NCBI RefSeq assembly: GCF_002095395.1
Contig: NZ_MJEI01000106.1
Coordinates: forward strand, 186,001-250,000
Origin: Williamsia sp. 1135
GTDB lineage: Bacteria; Actinomycetota; Actinomycetes; Mycobacteriales; Mycobacteriaceae
Length of the DNA stretch: 64,000 bases
Reading direction: 5' to 3'
This document shows positions 1-9,367 of this stretch, in pieces; the stretch's first letter is position 1; each line of letters begins with the position of its first letter. The notes under the pieces were generated by a model. That model saw nothing but the letters and a program-made list of their open reading frames with translations, did not search any database and had not been told where the DNA came from. The position numbers and the translations under genes are program-made.

Positions 1-1008
1 CCGACCGAGCAGTTGGCGAAGGATCTCGGCGACGGCGCCGGGGTGGGTTCGTTGGCAGATGCCGGTGCCGGCTGGACCCGGTTGTCGGTAGTCCTCGCCG
101 ACTCCGGTGCCGACTATCTGAGAATCATGGCCAGGCTGGGTATTTCGTGGGAATCGGCGCACTCCGATCACGCGTTCGCAAAGCTCGGGGCACTGGCACC
201 GTGGTTCGTCGATGCGGCCACGGCCGCGGCAGACAATGCCGGACGGGTGGCGGCTCAGTGCGCGGCCACCACAGTCGCCCGGCTCGCCATGCCGAATCTC
301 CCCGAGATCGAGGTCACCAAAGGGGTGCGGGACACGGCCGCGGCGGTGGGAGCAGCGCTGGGCAGCCCCATCGGGGGTGTGGCAGCCGACGCCGAACGTG
401 CCCTGCACGACCAGAAGCAACGAGCTGCCCGCGTGATGGAGGCCTACGAGTCGGCGTCGGAGCCACTGGCCCGTCCATGGACGGAAACCCTTCCGCCGGA
501 GATCGTCTCGTCCGTAGCACTGACATCGGAGGAGGCTTCCCGGCAGCACCGCTCCGTGCCCGAGGCGCCGGTGTCGCCGACGGTGCCAGGTGGATCGGTG
601 GGAATGGGGCCTGTGGCGATGCCGGTCACCGTCGCCGCGCCTCGCGAGAAATCGCGATTCGCGGCCACGGTGGTGGCGGGGTCGAGTGTCGGGCCGATCG
701 TCGCGGAGCCAGCGGCCTCCACCACAGCGCCCAGGCCGGCGTCTCCGCTTCCGCCGATGGCTCCGATGGTGGGCGGTCTCGTGCCGAACAGCGAAACACC
801 CATACGTCAACCGCGTTCGGTTCCGTCGGCGGGTATCGACCCCGCCGGAACCGAGACCGCGAACACCGCGATCGACTGGGCTCATTTCGATCAACCTGCA
901 GCCGCCGCCGTCGAGCATTCTGATCCCCGGTACAGCAGCGGTGTGCTCGATCTGCATACGAACACATCGATTCCCGCCGTGCTCGGCGCCGGGGACCAGG
1001 ACCGGTGA
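1..1008 (+). CDS. PPE-domain-like type VII secretion substrate (5' partial)
   Basis: The reading frame is open from base 1 and ends at a TGA at 1006-1008, so the start probably lies upstream; a TTG at 13 is only an internal possibility. The first ~100 visible residues look like the helical part of a PPE domain: a W-x-S/G turn (ISWESAHSD), then APWFVDAATAAA and Ala-rich helix up to about residue 95. The rest (about 150-331) is Pro/Ser/Ala-rich and probably disordered. PPE proteins are ESX substrates that pair with PE-type partners and are chaperoned by EspG; the next gene is EspG-like and overlaps by 4 nt, which supports the call. No PE gene is visible here. The missing N-terminus prevents checking for the PPE tripeptide. 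Confidence 0.6.
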   Translation, partial: PTEQLAKDLGDGAGVGSLADAGAGWTRLSVVLADSGADYLRIMARLGISWESAHSDHAFAKLGALAPWFVDAATAAADNAGRVAAQCAATTVARLAMPNLPEIEVTKGVRDTAAAVGAALGSPIGGVAADAERALHDQKQRAARVMEAYESASEPLARPWTETLPPEIVSSVALTSEEASRQHRSVPEAPVSPTVPGGSVGMGPVAMPVTVAAPREKSRFAATVVAGSSVGPIVAEPAASTTAPRPASPLPPMAPMVGGLVPNSETPIRQPRSVPSAGIDPAGTETANTAIDWAHFDQPAAAAVEHSDPRYSSGVLDLHTNTSIPAVLGAGDQDR

Positions 1009-1835
1009 GCGACATGTGGACGATGGAGACCGCGCCCGGTTATGAGCTGACCGACGACCACCTGGATCATCTCGGAATGCTTCTCGGGCATCAGACGTGG
1101 CCTCTGGTCTTGGCCATCGAACCCGGGTACGAGTATGTCTCGGCGCGTGATGCCGCACTGTCGTCGGCCGTCGACGAACTGACCTCACTGGGGATTCTGT
1201 GCGACGACCCGCATGCACACCGAGGCGTGGCCGAACCACTGGCGGATGCGCTGTCGATACTCGCCAATCCGGAGATGCTGATCGAGACAAGGGTTTTCGG
1301 TTCCGAAGGATGTGCGCGGTCGTGTCTCGCCCGGCAGGGTCCCAGACATGTACTGGCCAGGCGCACGGGCGTGGGTGTCGAGGTCCGAGAAGTACCCGTT
1401 CACTCCGTGAGGGATGTGGGTGCCATCGTCACGAAGCACCTCGGGGTGGCGGATACATCGGCCCTCCCGGCGTTCAGCGCTCCGGCCGGCGAATTGCGTG
1501 TACGACTCGATCGCGCACGGTCCGCGGCGGACTACTCGGATGCGTTGCACGCCATGGGCGCAGGCGATCAGGTGGCCGCAGGCTACGCCGCCGCGTTCGA
1601 ATCGTGCACAGCCCATGCCGAGATCGTTGCCATCGAGTCAGGGCAGGGGCGGACGGTTCGATCCGCCGGTGCCGTCGCGATATACGACACCGCGCGTGGT
1701 CGGATTCTCGCCGGCCCGAGCACGTCGCCGGACGGACGGATCTGGACGACGTTGTCGGGCGGTAGCCCACACAAGATTTCTCAGGCAGTCGAGCTTCTCG
1801 TGGAAACACTGCCGTCGGGGAGGTGGTTGCCGTGA
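1005..1835 (+). CDS. EspG-family ESX secretion chaperone
   Basis: 276 aa from a GTG at 1005 that overlaps the preceding TGA (GTGA), implying translational coupling with the PPE-like gene. Sequence features fit the EspG family: an N-terminal beta-rich stretch containing the GLL..W (LGMLLGHQTWPLVL) segment, a central Ala-rich helical part and a C-terminal strand/helix ending in VELLVETLPSGRWLP. EspG proteins bind PPE proteins in the cytosol and keep them export-competent for their own ESX system. Assignment rests on position between a PPE-like gene and two WXG100 genes plus general sequence resemblance. The ESX subtype cannot be decided from this fragment. Confidence 0.7.
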   Translation: MSDMWTMETAPGYELTDDHLDHLGMLLGHQTWPLVLAIEPGYEYVSARDAALSSAVDELTSLGILCDDPHAHRGVAEPLADALSILANPEMLIETRVFGSEGCARSCLARQGPRHVLARRTGVGVEVREVPVHSVRDVGAIVTKHLGVADTSALPAFSAPAGELRVRLDRARSAADYSDALHAMGAGDQVAAGYAAAFESCTAHAEIVAIESGQGRTVRSAGAVAIYDTARGRILAGPSTSPDGRIWTTLSGGSPHKISQAVELLVETLPSGRWLP

Positions 1836-1965
1836 TCCGAAGGGCACGGGCGGGCGCAGGTCGCGAAATCGATCTTCGTTCGCCGCGTCTGCGGGGGCGG
1901 AACCAGACGTTAGATCCGTGGACATCATCTGATGCCGCGGCAGCCATACAAGAAGGGGAAGAAAG

Positions 1966-2286
1966 ATGACCAACGGTCTCGAACTCGACGTCTCGGCCGG
2001 CCTGGCCTCGACAAAATCGGTGGGGGACATCGTCGCCGACATGGGTACGGTTCTCGCCCGTATCACGGCCGACGCCGACGAAGCGCTCGCTCTGTGGAAG
2101 GGCAATGCCAGCGGTGCATTCCAGAACGCGGTGACCGCCTGGAAAGACGAGGCAACCCAGCTGCAGACGGCTCTCGAAGGTCTCAAGACCTCGCTGTCCA
2201 CCGGTTTCAACGGCTACGACGCCGAAGACCAGGACACCGCGGGCACCTTCAACAACGTCTCGGGTGGCTCGGGCCTCCGCCTGTAG
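1966..2286 (+). CDS. WXG100 family protein (EsxB/CFP-10-like)
   Basis: 106 aa. ATG at 1966 is preceded by the purine-rich ribosome-binding stretch AGAAGGGGAAGAAAG at 1951-1965. The protein is a helical hairpin with a WKGNASG turn near residue 45, the W-x-G signature of WXG100 proteins. The tail carries YDAED, matching the YxxxD/E C-terminal export signal of EsxB-type partners. It should form a heterodimer with the next gene product and be secreted through an ESX system. The two genes are 70 nt apart and follow PPE and EspG genes. Confidence 0.85.
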   Translation: MTNGLELDVSAGLASTKSVGDIVADMGTVLARITADADEALALWKGNASGAFQNAVTAWKDEATQLQTALEGLKTSLSTGFNGYDAEDQDTAGTFNNVSGGSGLRL

Positions 2287-2356
2287 AGCCTCCGCCTTCA
2301 GAGCGACCGCTCGTAGACACCCGACCACCACACACTCATATCGAGAGGACCTACCC

Positions 2357-2647
2357 ATGAGCATCATCCAGTACAACTACCCGCGGATGGAAGAGCTGGC
2401 CGCACAGTTGAACAGCAACTTCAACCAGCTGGAGCATCTGGCGACCACTCTGAAGTCAGAAGTTGCCCGGCTGCACGAGAATTGGCAGTCACAGCAGGCC
2501 TCACAGGCGTACGGCTCGGCTCAGCAGACCTGGGATACCAGCTTCACCGACTCCCGCACCCTGCTGACCGCGCTGTCGTCGAAGGTGACGGAAGCGTCGA
2601 CCAACATGCAGGCAGCGGATCAGCGGACGGCCGGCTACTTCAGCTGA
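2357..2647 (+). CDS. WXG100 family protein (EsxA/ESAT-6-like)
   Basis: 96 aa from ATG at 2357; GAGAGGAC just upstream is the likely ribosome-binding site. Two helices flank a NWQSQQA turn around residue 41, a W-x-S variant of the WXG motif. It lacks a YxxxD/E tail, consistent with being the EsxA-type partner while the upstream protein carries the export signal. A strong hairpin follows the stop, so this is the end of the ESX transcription unit. Confidence 0.85.
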   Translation: MSIIQYNYPRMEELAAQLNSNFNQLEHLATTLKSEVARLHENWQSQQASQAYGSAQQTWDTSFTDSRTLLTALSSKVTEASTNMQAADQRTAGYFS

Positions 2648-2660
2648 CCACCCGTACCAC

Positions 2661-2697
2661 CCGAAACCCGTCGAAGTGTTGCTTCGGCGGGTTTCGG
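2661..2697 (+). terminator. Intrinsic-type hairpin after the esx pair
   Basis: Arms CCGAAACCCGTCGAAG (2661-2676) and CTTCGGCGGGTTTCGG (2682-2697) pair over 16 bp with one mismatch around a 5-nt loop. There is no T-tract, as is common for mycobacterial hairpin terminators. It lies 14 nt after the esxA-like stop and 170 nt before the permease gene. Confidence 0.65.
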
Positions 2698-2867
2698 CGT
2701 CTGACGGGCTGTCGGTTCGCGACGGACGGAAGCGCGTTTGAAGTCGCTCGGCGCGGGGGATACGACTCGCGTCCTGTGATTGCCTAACAGTTACCCTTCC
2801 GGTCCGATAGTTTCGCATGCAGACCCTGCGCACCCCGCAGCGTCTTCCCGTCAAGTGAGGAGCTGTA

Positions 2868-4406
2868 GTGAGCAATCCGCTGACACGGACAAAATCCGTT
2901 GAGCAATCCATGGCTGACACCGAAGAACCCGGTTCACAGCTGAAGAAGAGTTTGACCTGGTGGGACCTCACCGTTTTCGGTGTCTCCGTCGTCATCGGCG
3001 CCGGTATATTCACCATCACCGCGTCGACTGCTGGAGACAAGGCCGGCCCGGCGATCTCGCTGTCGTTCGTGATGGCCGCCATCGCCTGTGCGCTGGCGGC
3101 ACTCTGTTACGCCGAGTTCGCCTCCACGGTCCCGGTGGCCGGATCGGCCTACACCTTCGGTTACGCCACGTTTGGTGAGTTCTTGGCGTGGATCCTCGGC
3201 TGGGACCTCATCCTCGAGTTCGCGGTCGGATCCGCGGTGGTCTCCAAGGGATGGTCCAGCTATCTCGGAACGGTCTTCGGGTTCTCCGGGGGCACAGTGG
3301 AAGTCGCCGGTCTGGACGTCGACTGGGGTGCGCTCGTCATCGTCACGGTGATCACGACGCTGCTGGTTCTCGGTACCAAGCTGTCGTCGACGTTCAGCGC
3401 GGTGGTCACGACCATCAAGGTCGCCGTCGTGCTGCTGGTCATCGTCGTGGGCTTCTTCTACATCAAGGCCGACAACTACAAACCGTTCATCCCCGAGTCG
3501 CAACCCTCCGATTCCGGAGGCAAATCGGTGGATTCCACTCTGTTCTCACTCATCACAGGCGGCGGCGACTCAAATTACGGCTGGTACGGCGTCCTCGCGG
3601 CGGCATCCATCGTGTTCTTCGCGTTCATCGGCTTCGATGTGGTCGCCACGACCGCGGAGGAGACGAAGAATCCGAGAAAGGATGTCCCGCGCGGAATCCT
3701 GGGTTCCCTGGCCATCGTCACCGTCCTGTACATCCTGGTCACGGTCGTGGTGACCGGCATGCTCAACTACAAGGAACTCGCGACTTCGGCGGGTGACGGA
3801 GAACCGAAGAATCTGGCTTACGCGTTCGGTGAGAACGGTGTGACCTGGGCCGAGAAGGTGATCTCGATCGGTGCGCTGGCGGGTCTGACCACGGTCGTCA
3901 TGGTGTTGATGCTCGGTCAATCTCGGGTGCTCTTCGCGATGGCCCGAGACGGCCTGCTGCCCCGGGGGCTCTCCAAGACCAGCAAGTTCGGAACCCCGGC
4001 CCGAATCCAGATCATCGTAGGTGTTGCGGTCGCGGTCGTCGCGGCGTTCTTCCCGATCGACAAGCTCGAAGAGATGGTCAACGTGGGCACCCTGTTCGCC
4101 TTCGTCGTCGTGGCCGCCGGCGTGATCGTGCTGCGCAAGACCCGGCCCGACCTGCAGCGAGGCTTCTCGGTGCCCTGGATGCCGGTGATCCCGATTCTTG
4201 CGATCATCTCGTGCGTCTGGCTGATGCTGAACCTGTCGGCTCTGACCTGGATCCGCTTCGTGATCTGGATGGTCATCGGTGTTGTCGTCTACTTCGCGTA
4301 CAGCCAGCGGCACTCGCTGGTCGGCAAACGCGAGCGCGGCGAGATGTCAGACGAGGTCGGCGACGCGACGCGTGCCGCAAATCTCGAAAAACGCGGCGAA
4401 GGCTGA
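2868..4406 (+). CDS. APC-family cationic amino-acid permease
   Basis: 512 aa integral membrane protein with about 12-14 hydrophobic segments. The N-terminal TM1 contains VIGAGIFTITAS, the substrate-binding G-x-G-I-F loop of APC transporters, and the E-F-A-S and P-V-A-G-S-A-Y motifs of the CAT/YhdG branch follow. A charged C-terminal tail (about 480-512) is cytoplasmic. It probably imports basic amino acids or polyamines. GTG at 2868 follows GAGGAG with suitable spacing. The M. tuberculosis homologue Rv3253c, placed directly beside alkB (Rv3252c), occupies the same position. A terminator separates it from alkB, so it is a separate transcription unit. Confidence 0.88.
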   Translation: MSNPLTRTKSVEQSMADTEEPGSQLKKSLTWWDLTVFGVSVVIGAGIFTITASTAGDKAGPAISLSFVMAAIACALAALCYAEFASTVPVAGSAYTFGYATFGEFLAWILGWDLILEFAVGSAVVSKGWSSYLGTVFGFSGGTVEVAGLDVDWGALVIVTVITTLLVLGTKLSSTFSAVVTTIKVAVVLLVIVVGFFYIKADNYKPFIPESQPSDSGGKSVDSTLFSLITGGGDSNYGWYGVLAAASIVFFAFIGFDVVATTAEETKNPRKDVPRGILGSLAIVTVLYILVTVVVTGMLNYKELATSAGDGEPKNLAYAFGENGVTWAEKVISIGALAGLTTVVMVLMLGQSRVLFAMARDGLLPRGLSKTSKFGTPARIQIIVGVAVAVVAAFFPIDKLEEMVNVGTLFAFVVVAAGVIVLRKTRPDLQRGFSVPWMPVIPILAIISCVWLMLNLSALTWIRFVIWMVIGVVVYFAYSQRHSLVGKRERGEMSDEVGDATRAANLEKRGEG

Positions 4407-4422
4407 CCTTCCCCACGGCCCC

Positions 4423-4470
4423 GAAGGGCCCCCGCCCGAGGTATCTCCTCCGGCAGGGGCCCTTCTTTGT
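4423..4470 (+). terminator. Rho-independent terminator after the permease gene
   Basis: GAAGGGCCCCCGCC (4423-4436) pairs with GGCAGGGGCCCTTC (4452-4465) with a single mismatch, followed by a short T-rich tail (TTCTTTGT). It insulates the alkB operon from the permease. Confidence 0.75.
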
Positions 4471-4500
4471 GAACTGGGGCACTTTACAAACTAGCTCATA

Positions 4501-4541
4501 TGTATAGACAGGCGACGAAGATGGCGGTACTGTCCATAACA
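4501..4541. promoter_or_regulatory. Candidate alkB operator (imperfect inverted repeat)
   Basis: TGTATAGACAG (4501-4511) and CTGTCCATAACA (4530-4541) are near inverted copies separated by 18 nt, 41 nt upstream of the alkB start. The AT-rich run at 4480-4510 (TTTACA, TATAGA) is unusual for this GC-rich DNA and may hold the promoter. By position it is a plausible site for the TetR regulator encoded at the end of the operon; binding is inferred only. Confidence 0.35.
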
Positions 4542-4582
4542 GGTTCCAGTTAGTCGTGTTCGATTCCGCAAGGAGGCAGTTG

Positions 4583-5827
4583 ATGAGCACCGATCTCACG
4601 ACCGGGGGTGCCGGTGGCACCGACACCGGGCCGGCGCCCGAGCAGTGGCGCGACAAGAAGCGCCACCTATGGCTGTTGGGTCTCGTCCCGCCGACCGCAC
4701 TCTTCCTCGCAACCGCGTTGGTCGCCGGGTTCAATGGGCTCGGACTCGACGCGGTATCGCCGGTCTGGTGGTGGATCGGGCCTATGCTCGTCTACGTCCT
4801 GCTGCCGATCCTCGATGTGTTCTTCGGCCCGGACGGCCAGAACCCGCCCGAGGAACTCATGGAGCAGTTGGAGAACGACAAGTACTACCGCTATTGCACG
4901 TACGTCTACATCCCGTTCCAGCTGGCCAGCCTGATCTTTGCCTGCTACCTCTGGACCGCCAGCGATCTGAGTTGGCTGGGGATCGACGGCGGTCTGGGGA
5001 TCGTCTCCAAGCTGGGGATCGCGCTGTCGATCGGCGTCATGGGCGGCATCGGGATCAACACCGCCCACGAATTGGGTCACAAAAAGGATTCACTCGAGCG
5101 CTGGTTGTCGAAGGTCACTCTGGCGCAGACGTTTTACGGTCACTTCTACATAGAGCACAACCGCGGCCACCATGTGCGGGTGGCGACTCCGGAGGACCCG
5201 GCCAGCGCAAAGTACGGAGAGACCTTCTGGGCCTTCCTGCCGCGCAGCGTGTGGGGGAGCCTGAAGTCGTCGTGGAAGCTCGAACGAACCCGGATGCAGC
5301 GACTCGATCACTCGGTGTGGAACATCCGAAACGACGTGCTCAATGCGTGGCTGATGTCCGTCGTCCTGTGGGGTGTCCTCGCGGCCGTCTTCGGCTGGCA
5401 GATCTTGCCGTTCATGGTGATTCAGGCCATCTACGGTTTCAGCCTGCTGGAGACGGTGAACTATCTCGAGCACTACGGACTGCTCCGGCAGAAGACCGAG
5501 AGCGGTCGGTATGTCCGGGCGGCCCCGGAGCACAGCTGGAACTCCGATCACATCTGCACCAACATCTTTCTCTATCACCTGCAACGGCACAGCGATCATC
5601 ACGCCAATCCGACCCGGCGCTACCAGACGCTTCGGAGTTTTGACGAGGCCCCGAGTCTGCCGAGCGGCTACGCAAGCATGATCACGCTGGCCTACTTCCC
5701 GCCGATCTGGCGAAAAGTGATGGATCACAGAGTGATCGAGCACTACGCCGGCGACCTCTCGAGGGCCAACATCGTGCCCCGCCGGCGCGAGAAGATCTTG
5801 GCGAGGCACGCGGGCGGTGCACGGTGA
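4583..5827 (+). CDS. alkB: Alkane 1-monooxygenase AlkB
   Basis: 414 aa integral-membrane di-iron hydroxylase that oxidises the terminal carbon of medium-chain n-alkanes to 1-alkanols using electrons from rubredoxin. All histidine boxes are present: HELGH at residues 162-166, EHNRGHH, the NYLEHYG signature and LQRHSDHH. About six hydrophobic segments are visible. The start at 4583 is chosen because AGGAGG (4571-4576) lies 6 nt upstream; a GTG at 4556 would add nine residues but has no ribosome-binding site. The next gene overlaps by 4 nt, giving a coupled alkB-rubA1-rubA2-alkU operon. Length matches the family. Confidence 0.97.
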   Translation: MSTDLTTGGAGGTDTGPAPEQWRDKKRHLWLLGLVPPTALFLATALVAGFNGLGLDAVSPVWWWIGPMLVYVLLPILDVFFGPDGQNPPEELMEQLENDKYYRYCTYVYIPFQLASLIFACYLWTASDLSWLGIDGGLGIVSKLGIALSIGVMGGIGINTAHELGHKKDSLERWLSKVTLAQTFYGHFYIEHNRGHHVRVATPEDPASAKYGETFWAFLPRSVWGSLKSSWKLERTRMQRLDHSVWNIRNDVLNAWLMSVVLWGVLAAVFGWQILPFMVIQAIYGFSLLETVNYLEHYGLLRQKTESGRYVRAAPEHSWNSDHICTNIFLYHLQRHSDHHANPTRRYQTLRSFDEAPSLPSGYASMITLAYFPPIWRKVMDHRVIEHYAGDLSRANIVPRRREKILARHAGGAR

Positions 5828-5988
5828 GCGCCTTTGGCTGTCCGGTCTGCGACTACGTCTACGACGAGGCCGCCGGAGCTCCCCGCGAGGGGTTCTCACC
5901 CGGGACCAGCTGGCAGGACGTGCCCGACGACTGGCCATGCCCTGACTGTGGTGTCCGCGAGAAGGTCGACTTCGAGCCGAGAACTTAA
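5824..5988 (+). CDS. rubA1: Rubredoxin, AlkG1-type
   Basis: 54 aa; GTG at 5824 overlaps the alkB stop (GTGA). The iron is bound by CPVC (residues 6-9) and CPDC (39-42). After the second motif there is one extra residue, including an Arg (CPDCGVREK), compared with the next gene. That insertion is the reported hallmark of AlkG1-type rubredoxins, which do not replace AlkG as electron donor to AlkB. Its own role is therefore uncertain, though the pairing of an AlkG1-type and an AlkG2-type gene behind alkB is typical of Gram-positive alkane degraders. Confidence 0.93.
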   Translation: MSAFGCPVCDYVYDEAAGAPREGFSPGTSWQDVPDDWPCPDCGVREKVDFEPRT

Positions 5989-5997
5989 GGAGAAGCA

Positions 5998-6177
5998 GTG
6001 AACTACAAGCTGTACGTCTGCATGCAGTGCGGGTTCGAGTACGACGAGGAAAAGGGTTGGCCGGAAGACGGCATCGCCCCCGGGACCCGGTGGGATGACA
6101 TCCCGGACGACTGGAGCTGCCCGGACTGCGGGGCGGCCAAGGCGGACTTCTACATGGAGGAGGTCACCCGCTCGTGA
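5998..6177 (+). CDS. rubA2: Rubredoxin, AlkG2-type (electron donor to AlkB)
   Basis: 59 aa from GTG at 5998, preceded by AAGGAG at 5987-5992. CMQCG (8-12) and CPDCG (41-45) bind the Fe; the acidic stretch [15 protein letters not shown] between them is typical. It lacks the extra residue after the second CxxCG, which marks the AlkG2 type able to pass electrons to AlkB. No rubredoxin reductase gene lies in this operon, so the reductase must be supplied elsewhere. Confidence 0.95.
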   Translation: MNYKLYVCMQCGFEYDEEKGWPEDGIAPGTRWDDIPDDWSCPDCGAAKADFYMEEVTRS

Positions 6178-6208
6178 CCGGAGACGCAGCGCAGCGGAGC
6201 TCGACCAG

Positions 6209-6886
6209 GTGACCGCTACGCTGGCGGGTATGCCTGATGTGTCCGCCGGTGTGGTGTCCGCTGCGGGAGGACCGGCATTGTCCTATGCGCAGGCCACCAA
6301 GAAGCTGCTGCGTAACAGCTTGCTCGACGGTATGCGCGACCTCTTGCGTACGCGGGACTGGTCGTCGGTGACGATGGCGGATGTCGCCCGTGCGGCCGGG
6401 GTCAGCAGGCAGACGGTCTACAACGAGTTCGCCTCTCGGCAGGGGTTGGCCGAGGCGTATGCACTCCGCCTCACCGACCACTTCGTCGATCAGGTCTCCG
6501 AGGCGGTTCTGGCCCATGAGGGCGAAGCGAAGATAGCCCTGGCGGAGGGTTTTTCGAGATTCTTCGCCATCGCGGCGGATGACCCGCTGATCCAGTCGTT
6601 GTTGACCGGGCAGGCCAAGCCCGACCTCTTGCGGCTCATCACCACGGACGCCGATCCTCTCATCACCACCGCGAGCGCGCGGATAGTCGCGCTGCTGAGG
6701 ACCAGCTGGATACAGGCCGAGGAGACCGCCGCCGTCCGTATCGCCAGGGCCATCGTGCGGATGGCCTTGAGTTATGTGTCGATGCCCCCAGAGGCCGACC
6801 GCGATGTCGCCGACGATGTGGCCGAGATCTTCGGGCCGGTCGTCGATGCCGCAGCCGGGGGTGGGCGCCGGGAGTCCACCGGTTAG
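6209..6886 (+). CDS. alkU: TetR-family regulator of the alkane operon (AlkU-like)
   Basis: 225 aa from GTG 6209 (GGAG at 6196-6199); an ATG at 6230 is an equally reasonable start. The N-terminal TetR helix-turn-helix reads VTMADVARAAGVSRQTVYNEF, followed by an all-helical ligand-binding domain. It is the last gene of alkB-rubA1-rubA2 and corresponds to Rv3249c of M. tuberculosis. The likely role is control of the operon in response to alkane or a fatty acyl ligand. Repression of alkB is inferred from position. Confidence 0.88.
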   Translation: MTATLAGMPDVSAGVVSAAGGPALSYAQATKKLLRNSLLDGMRDLLRTRDWSSVTMADVARAAGVSRQTVYNEFASRQGLAEAYALRLTDHFVDQVSEAVLAHEGEAKIALAEGFSRFFAIAADDPLIQSLLTGQAKPDLLRLITTDADPLITTASARIVALLRTSWIQAEETAAVRIARAIVRMALSYVSMPPEADRDVADDVAEIFGPVVDAAAGGGRRESTG

Positions 6887-6927
6887 CCTGGTAGGCAACA
6901 TTCAGGTGGGACTTTGAGGAGTGGTAT

Positions 6928-8406
<1,479 letters not shown>

Positions 8407-8421
8407 CACCCGGCACACCAG

Positions 8422-8478
8422 AAATGGTGGGTTTTGGCGACCGCGAACAGCGGAAATACTCGCCAGAACCCACCATTT
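8422..8478. repeat. Convergent-junction palindrome, copy A
   Basis: AAATGGTGGGTTTTGGCGA (8422-8440) and TCGCCAGAACCCACCATTT (8460-8478) form a 19-bp stem with one mismatch. The 19-nt loop can itself pair (CCGC with GCGG). It sits between the convergent sahH and the minus-strand gene ending at 8494. Closely similar sequences lie at 61333-61400 and 63522-63588. The likely function is two-way transcription termination. Confidence 0.7.
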
Positions 8479-8493
8479 TTCGGTTTCGCGGGG

Positions 8494-9345
8494 CTAACCG
8501 GTGATGATGTCGTCCCCGCCGGTGCTCGGTGCGGTGCTGGACCGTCGCTCCGACAGGCTCGGGCAGAACCGCCACTCACCGTCTTCCATCTTGAACGCCC
8601 AGTGGATGTCGCCGACCTCGCTGTCGATGGCCATCTCACCGTGGACCTTGCCGACCTTGCCGTCGACGTTCACATCCTGGACGTCGATGGAGGCGAAGAT
8701 GCTGCCATTGCGATCGAAGAGTTCTTCGTAACCCGCCCTCGACTCGGTGCGTGAGTCGGCGTCGCACGCCATGTCATGTAATCCGCCGGCATCCTGATCG
8801 TTGATCAGCTGAACGCGTTTCTCGGCCGCGGCCTGCACGGCGTCCTCGTCGCCGGTGCCACCCGCATCGCCCGAGGTGGTCGTCGTCGACACCGAGGTGG
8901 ACGGATCGGCGACCGGATCGCTGTCACCGGAACCGGTGAGGGTCACTGCGGCGACGGTGGCCCCGGCCAGCACCACCAGCACGGCGATCACGGCGGCGAT
9001 GATCAGACCGGTGCGGGTCTTTCGAGGCGGCTGCGGCGGCGGCGCGCCCCAGGGGCCCTGCGGTCCCTGCGGGCCGGGAGGAAACTGCGCTCCGGGCGGA
9101 CCGAAGGCACCGGGCGGTCGACCCGGACCCTGAGCACCCGGCCCCTGAGCACCTGGACCCTGAGCGCCTGGACCTCTGCCGTAGGGCGGCTGCTGCGATG
9201 GCTGACCCTGCGACCAGTACGGATCACCCGGACCCCGATCAGGCTGCTGGGGCCTGCGCTGTCCAGGTTGCTGTGGCGGCCGGCCCCCCGGACCTGGCTG
9301 GTCGGGAGTGCCCCATCCCGGCGGGCCGGTTGGCGGATAACTCAA
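8494..9345 (-). CDS. Secreted NTF2-like protein with Pro-rich cytoplasmic N-terminus (WxxC paralogue 1)
   Basis: 283 aa. Residues 1-110 are Pro/Gly/Gln-rich, a single membrane helix follows (about 113-135, TGLIIAAVIAVLVVLAG...), then a Ser/Thr linker and a C-terminal domain of about 100 residues that looks NTF2/DUF4878-like. That domain has a Cys after the first helix (MACDAD) and ends with WRFC, predicting an extracytoplasmic disulfide. Start: two adjacent TTG codons at 9348 and 9345; GGAGG is 5 nt from the second, which is chosen. It lies 22 nt behind a paralogue of identical layout, so the two form an operon. I recognise no specific function. Confidence 0.75.
   Translation of the reverse strand: MSYPPTGPPGWGTPDQPGPGGRPPQQPGQRRPQQPDRGPGDPYWSQGQPSQQPPYGRGPGAQGPGAQGPGAQGPGRPPGAFGPPGAQFPPGPQGPQGPWGAPPPQPPRKTRTGLIIAAVIAVLVVLAGATVAAVTLTGSGDSDPVADPSTSVSTTTTSGDAGGTGDEDAVQAAAEKRVQLINDQDAGGLHDMACDADSRTESRAGYEELFDRNGSIFASIDVQDVNVDGKVGKVHGEMAIDSEVGDIHWAFKMEDGEWRFCPSLSERRSSTAPSTGGDDIITG
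9125..9169 (-). repeat. Three tandem 15-nt units encoding GPGAQ repeats
   Basis: Three 15-nt units differing at a few bases lie inside the Pro-rich region of the gene at 8494-9345 and encode GPGAQ steps. The copy number is probably variable between strains because the repeat keeps the frame. Confidence 0.7.
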
Positions 9346-9367
9346 CAAGTCCTCCCTCGGGCACCGA

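Noticed and set aside
1836-1965. Possible short gene between EspG-like and EsxB-like genes
   Set aside because: No frame has both a plausible start and a conserved pattern; it looks like a leader with the ribosome-binding site for the EsxB-like gene.
4556-4582. Upstream GTG start for alkB
   Set aside because: AGGAGG at 4571-4576 lies inside this extension and is ideally spaced for ATG 4583.
6178-6230. GTG at 6174 overlapping the second rubredoxin stop as the TetR start
   Set aside because: It is not in the reading frame of the TetR protein; GTG 6209 or ATG 6230 are.
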